Source: Deltaproteobacteria bacterium
GTDB taxonomy: Bacteria; Desulfobacterota; Desulfomonilia; Desulfomonilales; Desulfomonilaceae
Length of the DNA: 64,000 nt
Direction: 5' to 3'
Assembly (NCBI GenBank): GCA_016875095.1
Contig: VGSG01000010.1
Coordinates: forward strand, 1-64,000
The notes under the pieces were generated by a model. The model did no database searches. It saw only the letters and a program-made list of their open reading frames with translations, and was not told the DNA's origin. A program made the translations under genes and the position numbers. This document shows positions 17,990-26,687 of the stretch, piece after piece (position 1 is the stretch's first letter; each line of letters begins with the position of its first letter).

Positions 17990-19165
17990 TCACCGAGGAA
18001 CCGACGGGAGTGTCTCTTGCGGCTCGCCAAGGAGGAAGCTCCCGGACTTTATCCAGCTCTTCAGTGTTTCGCAAATCTCCAGCGCGACCGCATAACTCGA
18101 AAGGGGCGCTGTGGTGACTTTGCGGCCGTCAACCTCTATTTCCCCTGACCGGAGTTGACCGTAGGTCACATACGTAATCGGCGATCCACCGCCGTCAGGA
18201 TAATCCAAACCGTACTCCACAACCGGGACCTGAATCTCGTCGTCCGAGACGCCCGTGCGCCGGGCCAACTCTTCGTTGAGGATCGGAATGGGGATGCCGA
18301 TTCCCACGTTCATGGAGGTTCCGTACCCGGTCATGGAAGCCCCGCGCAGGTATTTCGCGGACATGCCGTTCAAATCGCCGCGCACCGCTATGGTCCCGGC
18401 CCCTCCCATGACCACGCCGTTCTCCGATCTCCTGACCCCCGGATTGTGTTGGGTCCCTGCCCCGATCACGTATCCTACGCCTCCACCAAGGAAAATCCGG
18501 GTCCCAATGCCGATGGTCTGGTAATAGGGATCGTTCAGCAGCGGACTCAATTGGCCGGAGGTGGAATAATTGGCGTTCATGCAATCCGGCCTGAGTATGC
18601 CCATGTACGTGTAGATGGTCTTTTTCGAGAAGTTTACCGCACAATTATAGTTCTGATACGCGTTCCGAGGATTGAGCAGCCACGCGTTGGGAAAGTCTTT
18701 CAACGTCATGGTTACCTCGTAAGAACGCCGCGGGTAACAGTCTGTGCCGTAGGATTTGGCCGTCACTTGGATTTCTCGGCCTGCCACCAGATCCTCGATT
18801 ACGTGGCCTCCGCCATACCGGAAGCGACCGGGGAAAACCTTGTTCAGGGGATCGTCTTCGCGGGTCTGTGTCACGCCGATGTAGCAATCCACCGCCGCCA
18901 CTCCGGCATAGGCCTCCACGCCGTTCAGGAAGACTTTGCTGGCTCGAATGCGTGGTTTTGTATGCCCGAAGTTCAGAAAAGCTCCGGAAGAGCACATGAT
19001 TCCGAACGTCCCCGTGGTGACCACATCAACCTTGCGCGCTGCTTCCACAGGGCCCACTTCTCTGGCGATGCCGATCATTTCTTCCGCGGTGACCACAACG
19101 GCCTCGCCGTCCTTAATCTTTTGGTTGATCTCGGCAATCGTTTTGTTAACCTGGAAATCGGCCAT
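17990..19165 (-). CDS. DUF39 homocysteine biosynthesis protein (aspartate-semialdehyde sulfurtransferase type)
   Basis: A 391-residue DUF39 protein, the family linked genetically and biochemically in methanogens to direct sulfurylation of L-aspartate semialdehyde to homocysteine. Conserved cysteines fall in TFGIMCSSGAF (Cys58) and SYGTDCYPRRS (Cys143); the family is reported to depend on conserved cysteines. Glycine-rich blocks such as FLGGGVGYVIGAGTQHNPG are typical. No C-terminal CBS domains are present, unlike MA1821. The ATG at 19165 has GGAGGTT just upstream; an in-frame ATG 39 nt earlier is less likely. It is first in the operon DUF39-UPF0280-NIL ferredoxin, so all three known parts of the pathway are together. 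Confidence 0.92.
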   Translation of the reverse strand: MADFQVNKTIAEINQKIKDGEAVVVTAEEMIGIAREVGPVEAARKVDVVTTGTFGIMCSSGAFLNFGHTKPRIRASKVFLNGVEAYAGVAAVDCYIGVTQTREDDPLNKVFPGRFRYGGGHVIEDLVAGREIQVTAKSYGTDCYPRRSYEVTMTLKDFPNAWLLNPRNAYQNYNCAVNFSKKTIYTYMGILRPDCMNANYSTSGQLSPLLNDPYYQTIGIGTRIFLGGGVGYVIGAGTQHNPGVRRSENGVVMGGAGTIAVRGDLNGMSAKYLRGASMTGYGTSMNVGIGIPIPILNEELARRTGVSDDEIQVPVVEYGLDYPDGGGSPITYVTYGQLRSGEIEVDGRKVTTAPLSSYAVALEICETLKSWIKSGSFLLGEPQETLPSVPR

Positions 19166-19318
19166 GCTGAACCTCCGGCGCGGGGTATTCCCGTATTGCG
19201 GCATGGAGAAAAAGCTTACTCTTTCTTAGTCGATCGGTCAAGAATATCAACTTATACAAACAACTGTATTCGCCCGGCATATGCGCCGTAACATGCCGTG
19301 AGCAGAGGAGGCCGACCA

Positions 19319-19678
19319 ATGGAGGGGCGACTCTTACGGTTCGATGACATCCGTCAGGCCACAGTAGCCATTGACGAGGTTGGCTCGGGGAACAGCGCTT
19401 TCATGGCGACGCGCGCGGTTTACATGAACGTGTTGATTCGTAACGTGCCCGGAGAGAAGGCTCGGTCCCTGAAACGGGTTTACAACGATATCGGCGCGGA
19501 GGTCGCTATCAGCAGCGACGCATACCAGGAACGGGAAGGCGCCGTCACAGACTTGATCGTCATGGGCGCGCTGTATCACCATCGGGAAGCGCGGCGCATC
19601 CTGGCCGGCCATTCTGAGACACTCCCCTTGGTGCATTTGATTGAGTCGATCACCGAGAACGCGCCGGAAATCGTGTAG
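19319..19678 (+). CDS. Conserved hypothetical protein, 119 aa
   Basis: A small soluble alpha/beta protein with no signal peptide or membrane segment. It begins MEGRLLRFDDIRQATVAIDE and ends ETLPLVHLIESITENAPEIV. I do not recognise the family. GAGGAGG seven bases before the ATG supports the start. It is divergent from the DUF39 operon (153-nt shared upstream region) and could be co-regulated with it. It converges with the HtrA-like gene. Confidence 0.6.
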   Translation: MEGRLLRFDDIRQATVAIDEVGSGNSAFMATRAVYMNVLIRNVPGEKARSLKRVYNDIGAEVAISSDAYQEREGAVTDLIVMGALYHHREARRILAGHSETLPLVHLIESITENAPEIV

Positions 19679-19733
19679 AAGTCCGTGCAAAGTGAACGAG
19701 CTTCCCCACCCTCCGCTTGCCTCCAATGAGTTC

Positions 19734-19750
19734 CCCCGCGCTCCGCGGGG
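19734..19750. terminator. GC-rich hairpin between convergent genes
   Basis: CCCCGCG-CTC-CGCGGGG, a 7-bp perfect stem with a 3-nt loop, lies between the converging 119-aa gene and the HtrA-like gene. No U-tract is visible on either strand, so terminator function is only suggested by position. Confidence 0.35.
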
Positions 19751-19768
19751 TCGCCAAATTCCACGGGA

Positions 19769-20788
19769 TTACAGTACACTGCCTCCTGGGGGCCTTCCGG
19801 GAGGATGGATCTGCCTCATGGGATCCTGCGGCGCGCGGGGAGCTTCCCGTTGCGAAGGTCTCTCGCCGAAACCTCGCGGGGTCGCGTTTTGCGGCGCGTG
19901 CTTGCCTGCCATGATTGCTTCAGCAGACTTCTTGACCGCGTTTATGGGTATGGCGAACCCGATGCCGAGGAACCCCCTGCTGTCATTGTCGGTGACGATG
20001 GCCGTATTCATACCGATCACATGCCCATCGATGTTGACCAATGGCCCTCCGGAGTTACCCCGATTTATGGCCGCGTCCGTCTGAATGAAATCCTCCTCTT
20101 CCAAGATGCCCATTTTGGATCGGCCCTTCGCGCTGACGATCCCTGCGGTGACGGTTTTTTCCAAGCCAAAGGGATTGCCGATGGCGAGCACCCAGTCGCC
20201 CACTTCAAGCGCGGTGGAATTGCCCAGCTTTGCGGAGGGAAGGTTCTGACCGTCAATCTTCAGGACCGCCACATCGGTCTTCGGGTCCGCGCCGATGACC
20301 CGAGCGTTGTACTTCTTGTCTCCTGCAAGGGTGACTATTATCTGATCCGCTCCTCTAATCACATGCCGATTTGTCAGAATGTATCCGCGGGGATCAAAAA
20401 TGAAGCCTGACCCCAGCCCTTGTTGTCGAAACTCACGGGGCTGTGTCCGCAACTGAAAGAACCGCCGAAGGAGCTCGTCCTGGAAGAAATGCCTGAAGAA
20501 CGGGTCATTCATGAAAAAAGGGTCTTCTTCCACACCGGACCCGCGCGTTGTGATGGTTCGAACCGCGGAAATATTGACCACGGCCGGCTTGACCCCGCGT
20601 GAGATCTGGCGGAAAGAATCTTGGAGACTCCGAAGCCCTCCAACAGGGCCGGCTTGCCCGAACGCATCGGCAGCCTGCAAGGCCAGTCCGACTGCGAAAA
20701 CGGCGCTGAACAGCCACACTGCGCCGATTACTGTGGGTCTGTTTTGAATGAGATGGTTCGTGGTAACTCGGTGTGCGATCAAAGCCAT
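19769..20788 (-). CDS. HtrA/DegP-like trypsin-fold serine protease lacking PDZ domains
   Basis: 339 residues. A hydrophobic stretch at about 17-42 (TVIGAVWLFSAVFAVGLALQA) would export the protein to the periplasm. The S1C catalytic triad is intact: His142 in TNRHVI, Asp172 in KTDVAVL and Ser246 in RGNSGGPL. The linker after residue 80 carries a Phe-rich block (DPFFRHFFQDELLRRFFQ) resembling the LA loop of DegP, which controls oligomerisation. The protein ends about 45 residues after the last protease strand in a Pro/Arg-rich tail, where DegP has one or two PDZ domains. Only 90 nt separate it from the next gene, so a frameshifted PDZ is not hidden downstream. It is probably a quality-control protease with altered substrate gating. 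Confidence 0.85.
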   Translation of the reverse strand: MALIAHRVTTNHLIQNRPTVIGAVWLFSAVFAVGLALQAADAFGQAGPVGGLRSLQDSFRQISRGVKPAVVNISAVRTITTRGSGVEEDPFFMNDPFFRHFFQDELLRRFFQLRTQPREFRQQGLGSGFIFDPRGYILTNRHVIRGADQIIVTLAGDKKYNARVIGADPKTDVAVLKIDGQNLPSAKLGNSTALEVGDWVLAIGNPFGLEKTVTAGIVSAKGRSKMGILEEEDFIQTDAAINRGNSGGPLVNIDGHVIGMNTAIVTDNDSRGFLGIGFAIPINAVKKSAEAIMAGKHAPQNATPRGFGERPSQREAPRAPQDPMRQIHPPGRPPGGSVL

Positions 20789-20916
20789 TCGTTCACCTTC
20801 TCCATAGAGACTTACTTCGTATTACTCGCCGTTGTTCCGCCTCACGCGCGGGCAGCCTCACCGATCTCTCTGACTATAGACAGCGAACCTCTTGGTTTGG
20901 ATCTTCCGCCCTTCAA

Positions 20917-23868
20917 TCACGTTCCGGCATACCAACCCGATCTCTCCCCGAATAGTGTCGGGGAGAATCTTTCATTTCGTTGACCAAGATAGATCCGCTC
21001 GGCTTCTGGGGAGAAACAGGCCGCCACATGCGGGTGGCAGGTGAAAAAGAGGATCTGAACTCCTGTGCGCTGGGAGAATGCTTCCAGTTCAATGACAGAA
21101 CGCTTCACGCGCTCGGGATCGAAATTGACGAGCACGTCGTCCATCACCAAAGGCGCAGGGGCTTCACCCACTCCGTAGACTTCGATATGCGCCAGTCTGA
21201 GGGCAAGATAGAGCTGTTCGAGAGCGCCACGACTCAGGCATTCTTCCGGAACGATTGTTCCGTCGGCTCGTTCCGCGGTCACGCCACTTCCATCAAACGA
21301 AAAAAGTATCCGGTCAAATGAATCGCCGGTAATCGCTCTGAATATTTCCGAACCTCGCTCCAGAATTCGAGGGCGTCTCTCCGCCTCGTAGATCGACACG
21401 GTCTTGCTCAACAGACGCTCAGCGAGCCTCAGCACTATCCATTCCCGCGCCACGTCATTGAGCCGCGCCCGAAGCCGCTCTCTTTCAGCCAGCAACCTAT
21501 CGGTGTCGTCACCGGATTCCAGAGCGTTCATTTCCCCGATCACCCGACCCCGCTCTTCAAGGAGCCCCCCAAGCTCTTCCTTGAGGAGAGCAATTCGCTG
21601 CTCAAGTTGCCCAGCCTCAGCCCTGGATTCGGCCCAGTGTATCGAGGTCGCCCAATGGAGCGGGTCTTCCTCCGCCGGTCCGCAGCGCTTCAGCTTTTCA
21701 ACCAAGAAAGCTCTCTCCTGCTCCAGCGCCCTGAGCCGATCGTGTCGAACCGCTTGCTTTCTGAACGAATCTTCATCTTCCACTCCGCCCGCCTTCAGCA
21801 GAGACGTCATACGAGCTTCCAGGTCGGCGATCATCCGCTGCTCACCACGCGCAAGCAGGTCATGCTCGGTCCGAAGTTCGGTGATTCTCCTTAGATCCTT
21901 CTTGAGACCCATCAGATGGCGATTCAGTTCCGCGGCTTCTTCCGGCTCCAAGTCCTCATCGATCCCTTTCTCACGCAGGAACCGGTGCCATTGGGCTTCT
22001 AATTGGACACCCTCATCCATGCGCCGGTCCAATGTCCTCTTCTGGGCCGCCATACGAATTCGTTCGGCGTCCAATTGCGCTTTGGTCTGTCTCAATGATT
22101 CCTCAACGCCCTTTCTTTTCCTGACCGCATCTTCTGCGATTACAGATCGCTGAACGGCAGCCGTGATTTCCTGCGCGCGTGCGGAAGGATTTCCAAGAAC
22201 GGTCCCAGCGATCGCCGCCATTCGCGCTCTAGACTCTTTCCATTTTCGAAGCGTCTCCTTTTGGAGTCGCCGCACGGCTCTCATTTCCTTGGATACCCCG
22301 GCAATGCGGTGCTTCGCCTTTTCTTGTTGGCGCGAGACTCGTCGTTGTTGGGCTCGCCTGTTACCGAGGGTCGCGAAAGCGCCCGCGGGGCCCGCAATGG
22401 CCATGAAGAGCCCCACAGCGCGGAAGAGCCAGTTGTAGGACTCCGACCAAGAATCGGCCACGAGGACGAGCAATAAGCCCCCTGCAGTGGTAACAAACAA
22501 TAGGATGGCGACTAGAATCCATGCCCATCCAGCTCCGCGGTCATGGGCAAGCGCTTCAAGCATCTCTGTGAGCCGCTTTGCCTCGTCGTCAAGTCTTGCC
22601 ATCGCAGCCTTGCCCTCCGAAAACCGAAGAGCCCGATGCCTCGCGGTGGCCTGGTGATCTTTCCATTCGGAGACCAACGCACGCTGTTCAGGCGTCAGGA
22701 AATCGCGACAGGATTCACTCAGTTCGCGAGCAGCGTTCTCCCGGGCATCAATCGTAGCCGCTAATTGCTTGCATTTCTCTTGAGCCGCCGCCACCTCCCG
22801 ATTCGCCCGGCTCAATGCTTCGCGGCAAGTAACCCGTTGTTGACTGAATCGGTGGAGATCCTGGTCCGGAACAAGGGATGGGTCAAATGCTTCCAACCGT
22901 TCCCGAGTCCAGGCGGGCCCAAGCTGGGCCAGCTCATCATCAAGGCCCTTCAGCGCCTGCGCTATGCCCGTGGACCGATTCCTAGCGCCCTGCGCTGCTT
23001 TCCTGGCTTCGTCGAGCCTCTCGATGAGCTGTTCCAGCTTGACCAGACCCTGGGCAGGGAAAGCCCGAGCGTCCGACAGCGCTGAAATCTCCCTGTCTAC
23101 GGCAGTTAGTCGAGCGCATTCCTCTTCGTGGCGGAGCACATCGCACAGGGACCGAAGCTTCGCTTCCGCGTCCTCAATCTGATCGGAAAGCTCTTCCGCG
23201 CTGCGCGCGAGCTTCTCAAGGCGATTGACAAGTTCGTTGTGCCTCTTCGGTCTTTGGCAGCGGACCTTCATTTCTCGCTCCACCTCGCTCAGGCGAGTCA
23301 TAACTGAAGCGACGGGACCGAGATCGCCGCTCGGTCGCGCGGTCAACGCCTTCATGCTGAGGCGGATCCGTCTCACGATCTCCAACGGATTCACCTTGGA
23401 GAAGCCCAAGGAAGTCCCCACGATCCTGCCCCGGAGCGTGGCACGGTCGAGATCTCGCAAGCCATCCAAATCGAATGCGAAAAGACGTTCGTCATTCGCG
23501 TTGGTTTCGTCTAATGAAATAGTCGAACTCAACGCGGAGGCCGCCGGGACCCCATATTCGTCCCAAACGGTGAGAACGCCTTCTCGACGCTTCGGGGCCT
23601 CTTTTCTTTCGATGCGGAATCGACGACCGTCGCTTGCGCAGGCAGTGAGCCAGCCCGATCGAGGAAGCCCATCGGAACTCTCGTACACGTTGCTCGCTGC
23701 GTTTCGACGGCGGAAACCAAAGAGCACGCCGCGCGCGAACTCAGCCACCGTGCTCTTGCCGGCCTCGTTGGGGCCCACGATGACATTGGTCCCCGGTCCA
23801 AAGCCGTCTACGGTCAGATCTCGGCACGCGCCGAAACGTTCTATGTGGATCCCTTCAATCCACGCCAC
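20917..23868 (-). CDS. YhaN-like AAA ATPase (SbcC/Rad50-type)
   Basis: A 983-residue SMC/Rad50-like ATPase. The N-terminal Walker A is VGPNEAGKST (about 31-40). Long coiled coils at about 170-800 are interrupted near 445-505 by two hydrophobic segments (AWILVAILLFVTTAGGLLLV and AVGLFMAIAGPAGAF), a YhaN hallmark that may tie it to the membrane. The C terminus has the ABC-like signature ECLSRGALEQLYLALRLA and Walker B PLVMDDVLVNFD. The start is GTG. It works with the nuclease encoded 50 nt upstream (YhaO type), like SbcC with SbcD, in processing DNA ends or structures. A CTCCCCGA/TCGGGGAG hairpin lies inside its last codons. Confidence 0.88.
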   Translation of the reverse strand: MAWIEGIHIERFGACRDLTVDGFGPGTNVIVGPNEAGKSTVAEFARGVLFGFRRRNAASNVYESSDGLPRSGWLTACASDGRRFRIERKEAPKRREGVLTVWDEYGVPAASALSSTISLDETNANDERLFAFDLDGLRDLDRATLRGRIVGTSLGFSKVNPLEIVRRIRLSMKALTARPSGDLGPVASVMTRLSEVEREMKVRCQRPKRHNELVNRLEKLARSAEELSDQIEDAEAKLRSLCDVLRHEEECARLTAVDREISALSDARAFPAQGLVKLEQLIERLDEARKAAQGARNRSTGIAQALKGLDDELAQLGPAWTRERLEAFDPSLVPDQDLHRFSQQRVTCREALSRANREVAAAQEKCKQLAATIDARENAARELSESCRDFLTPEQRALVSEWKDHQATARHRALRFSEGKAAMARLDDEAKRLTEMLEALAHDRGAGWAWILVAILLFVTTAGGLLLVLVADSWSESYNWLFRAVGLFMAIAGPAGAFATLGNRRAQQRRVSRQQEKAKHRIAGVSKEMRAVRRLQKETLRKWKESRARMAAIAGTVLGNPSARAQEITAAVQRSVIAEDAVRKRKGVEESLRQTKAQLDAERIRMAAQKRTLDRRMDEGVQLEAQWHRFLREKGIDEDLEPEEAAELNRHLMGLKKDLRRITELRTEHDLLARGEQRMIADLEARMTSLLKAGGVEDEDSFRKQAVRHDRLRALEQERAFLVEKLKRCGPAEEDPLHWATSIHWAESRAEAGQLEQRIALLKEELGGLLEERGRVIGEMNALESGDDTDRLLAERERLRARLNDVAREWIVLRLAERLLSKTVSIYEAERRPRILERGSEIFRAITGDSFDRILFSFDGSGVTAERADGTIVPEECLSRGALEQLYLALRLAHIEVYGVGEAPAPLVMDDVLVNFDPERVKRSVIELEAFSQRTGVQILFFTCHPHVAACFSPEAERIYLGQRNERFSPTLFGERSGWYAGT

Positions 23869-23918
23869 CTAAAGCCTCTCACCACTGGATTTCGTCCACG
23901 CATAATCGGCATTTTGCC

Positions 23919-25211
23919 TCACGAAGCCTCGTCTAGGAACATGCGGGCGGCTACTCGTTGCGTCTCGACAAGGATCTCCTCGAAAGCATGGGGATCATCG
24001 CGCCAGCGTTGGGGATCCAAGTCCGGAGCAAGGTGGCGTTTCCACTGCCTCTTGGAAAGCTCCACTTCCAGATCGCGGAGCAGATCCTCCGCCAGATCCG
24101 GGTCTGACACTGCGCTACCGCTCAATCTGAGGAAACGCCCTAGCGCTCCCTTTTCCTCGGCCAGCCCATCCAGATCCAGGGCCATCCGCGTCCGGTCACG
24201 GAGAGACTCCAAGAAGACCGGCCGCGAGAGCTTTTCCAGACGTTCTGAGAGGGCCTGGCCGAACTCTTCCATCTCGTCCGGCGAGGAATATTTCCGGGAA
24301 TCTCGTTGGCCCACGAGGTTGATCCTTACCACGAGCGCCTCCGCGTGCTCGTGATCATTGAGAAGGCCGATACATGCTTGTTCCGCGTTGCGAACCAGAT
24401 CTACATCAGTTTCCAAGTCGCTCGCGTCCAATTCAAGCCTGTCCCACACCACCGGCGCGACAGCCGCGAATCGTTCCACGGGCTGACTGTTCGGCTCAAT
24501 GGAAACCACGGAGCAACCTCCCATGCCGGCCTCGTTCACGCTCGCGGGTTGACTGGCCCCCGCGTAAAGCGCCAAAGGGTCCCGGCAAAGAACCCCGTGT
24601 CTGTGCACATGCCCCAGACACCATACATCCATGCCCGCAGCCCGAAGATCGTGGAGCGAACAGGGCGCATAATCATCGTGGCCGGTCATTCCCGAAACGT
24701 TTGCGTGCAGAAGACCGATTGCCAGGGTCACTCCCGGCTCCCTTCGAAAGCTCCGTGCCAGGTTCACTTTCACCACGGGCGTGGGAAAGCTGGCGCCGTA
24801 GACCTTCACTGTCCCTCGGAGACCGGGTCGGTCCGGAGACACTCCGGAAGGCTCCGGGCCGAAAATGTGCAGCCCCGGCGCCTGTCGGAGATTCTCCGGA
24901 AAGGAGTCCAAAGGATCGTGATTCCCCAGAGCCATAAACATCGGTATTCCCGCCTCTTGAAGCGCTTCGACCCCTTCTTTGAACGCGAGCCGGGCCCTGA
25001 GAGGCGGGTTCGGACCGTGGAACACATCCCCACCCAAAGTGACGAAATCTGCCCGTTCATCGATCGCAATCCTCACAATCCTTTGCCACGCGACATATCC
25101 CGCCCGCAGACAGAGATCTCCCAGGGCCGGGCGAGAAGTCCGCAAACCGCTGAAGGGTCTACCAAGGTGAATATCGGCGGCATGAATGAATTTGATTGGA
25201 GACATGGTCAT
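23919..25211 (-). CDS. YhaO-like DNA repair metallophosphoesterase (SbcD/Mre11-type)
   Basis: A 430-residue Mre11-type nuclease. Phosphoesterase motifs in order are HAADIHLGRPF, GGDVFHGPNPP, LGNHDPLD, GLLHANVSG and CLGHVHRHG, which supply the metal-binding Asp, His and Asn residues of a two-manganese site. The C-terminal half is the capping and partner-binding region. It is first in a two-gene operon with the YhaN-like ATPase. Two in-frame ATGs (25211 and 25205) are possible; neither has a strong ribosome site. Confidence 0.9.
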   Translation of the reverse strand: MTMSPIKFIHAADIHLGRPFSGLRTSRPALGDLCLRAGYVAWQRIVRIAIDERADFVTLGGDVFHGPNPPLRARLAFKEGVEALQEAGIPMFMALGNHDPLDSFPENLRQAPGLHIFGPEPSGVSPDRPGLRGTVKVYGASFPTPVVKVNLARSFRREPGVTLAIGLLHANVSGMTGHDDYAPCSLHDLRAAGMDVWCLGHVHRHGVLCRDPLALYAGASQPASVNEAGMGGCSVVSIEPNSQPVERFAAVAPVVWDRLELDASDLETDVDLVRNAEQACIGLLNDHEHAEALVVRINLVGQRDSRKYSSPDEMEEFGQALSERLEKLSRPVFLESLRDRTRMALDLDGLAEEKGALGRFLRLSGSAVSDPDLAEDLLRDLEVELSKRQWKRHLAPDLDPQRWRDDPHAFEEILVETQRVAARMFLDEAS

Positions 25212-25377
25212 TGAAAGACGGGCATTTTCAGAAATAGAGCCACTGCAGGGCGACCGCGCTCAGTCGGACATCCTCTTTGACGGGGGAAGTTGTATCCTTC
25301 CACGTTGAGCTTGTCCAGAGGTGAAAATCGTATTAGGCTCAGGACCACCCAAACTTCATCCTTTGCTTGGAGGCGCA

Positions 25378-26478
25378 GTGGCCAGGTTTGTTACCCTATT
25401 GGCCGGCCTTTTCATAGCCTGCGGGCTGTGCGTGGCTATGGGTCAAGAGTTCGAATTCGCCAGAGCCGTTCCCGGTCGAACTCTGATCTTTCCTCAAGAT
25501 CACGGGAAGCATCCCGATTTCCAGACTGAATGGTGGTATTTCACGGGCAATCTTGTGTCAAGTGAAGGTCGACGCTGGGGCTTCCAGCTCACATTCTTCA
25601 GGCGAAGCATGTTCATCGACACGAGACAGCGGCAATCCCGCTGGGCGGTTCGAGACGTTTATCCGGCCCATTTTGCCGTTTCCGATTTGACCAACAGCCA
25701 ATACTTCCACACGGAAATAATCTCGCGGGAAGGTCCGAACCTTGCCGGCGCGGCCCCGGATAGGCTGCAGGTCCGAGTCAGGGGATGGAGCGCGGAAGAA
25801 AAGGATGAAAAGATCCAACTCAGGGCGTTGGAAGCGGGTCATGGCGTTAATTTGACTCTTGTTCCGGTCAAACCGCCGGTTCTTCACGGACAGGGAGGTT
25901 ACAGCAAGAAGGCTGATCGAGAGGGCCAGGCGTCGCACTACTATTCACTCACGCGGCTGGCAGCCACGGGATCGATCCTGTTCAGGGGTACCGCGTATAA
26001 GGTGGAGGGTTTGGCCTGGATGGACCACGAATTCGGGTCCGGTTTGCTCCAGCCGGACCAAGTCGGCTGGGATTGGTTCAGCCTGCAACTGGATGACGGA
26101 ACCGAGCTCATGATCTTCTACCTGAGGAGGAAAGACGGCGCCCGCGAGCCCGTGTTCGGCACCTTTGTAGAAACGGACGGTCAGTCGCTGGACCTGCAAG
26201 GGCGTGAGATCGTGGTGACTTCTACCGGCGCATGGCAGAGCCCCCACACCCGCGCGACCTATCCATCGGGGTGGCGAATCCGGATTCCGAGTCTCGAACT
26301 GAGCCTCGATGTCGATCCCGCGCTCAAAGATCAGGAGTTCTCCGGCGAGCAAACTACAGAAGTCTCTTATTGGGAAGGCGCAGTCACAGTACGTGGCGCT
26401 CGTGCGGGAAAGGCAATTGGAGGAAGAGGTTACACGGAGCTGACCGGGTACGCCAAGCCGATGGCCGGTCAGCTCTGA
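25378..26478 (+). CDS. Secreted lipocalin-like / carotenoid 1,2-hydratase-family (CrtC/AttH-type) protein
   Basis: 366 residues starting from a GTG with GGAGG four bases upstream, giving a clean signal peptide (MARFVTLLAGLFIACGLCVAMG). An earlier GTG at 25321 would bury that signal behind 19 residues. The mature part carries AttH/CrtC blocks: HPDFQTEWWYFTGNL, FQLTFFRR, a central AWMDHEFGSG and QVGWDWFSLQLDDG, and a closing GGRGYTELTGYA. The family forms two lipocalin-like barrels. Some members hydrate carotenoids; most exported ones are uncharacterised and often accompany ABC exporters, none of which is seen here. Enzymatic activity is uncertain. Confidence 0.82.
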   Translation: MARFVTLLAGLFIACGLCVAMGQEFEFARAVPGRTLIFPQDHGKHPDFQTEWWYFTGNLVSSEGRRWGFQLTFFRRSMFIDTRQRQSRWAVRDVYPAHFAVSDLTNSQYFHTEIISREGPNLAGAAPDRLQVRVRGWSAEEKDEKIQLRALEAGHGVNLTLVPVKPPVLHGQGGYSKKADREGQASHYYSLTRLAATGSILFRGTAYKVEGLAWMDHEFGSGLLQPDQVGWDWFSLQLDDGTELMIFYLRRKDGAREPVFGTFVETDGQSLDLQGREIVVTSTGAWQSPHTRATYPSGWRIRIPSLELSLDVDPALKDQEFSGEQTTEVSYWEGAVTVRGARAGKAIGGRGYTELTGYAKPMAGQL

Positions 26479-26505
26479 TGCAGGCCATGAAAGCGGCTTC
26501 AAAGC

Positions 26506-26588
26506 GTGGGAGTTTTAGTCGGAGTTTCCAAGGAGGGCCCTTTTTGCAAGAAGGGCCCTTCCCAGATCCCTCCCCCAAGAACTCCCAC
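26506..26588. repeat. Dispersed inverted-repeat element, second copy (opposite orientation)
   Basis: The ends GTGGGAGTT (26506-26514) and AACTCCCAC (26580-26588) are exact inverted repeats. They flank an inner hairpin with GGGCCCTT/AAGGGCCC arms. Read on the minus strand it runs GTGGGAGTTCTTGGGGGAGG and then a GGGCCCTTCTT hairpin, closely paralleling 16411-16467. It fills most of the 209-nt gap before the glycosyltransferase gene. Confidence 0.7.
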
Positions 26589-26687
26589 CTTATGTAAGCG
26601 CTCCCAGCGCCTGCGAGACAGGACATCAGGAGCAACCCTCAGATTACTTAACGCAATCCCGAAAAAGACCGTATGTCCGAATAACTG

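Noticed and set aside
18155-19291. 378-codon open frame on the plus strand opposite the DUF39 gene
   Set aside because: It mirrors the GC-rich codon pattern of a well-supported gene, shows no family motif and has no ribosome site; treated as a shadow.
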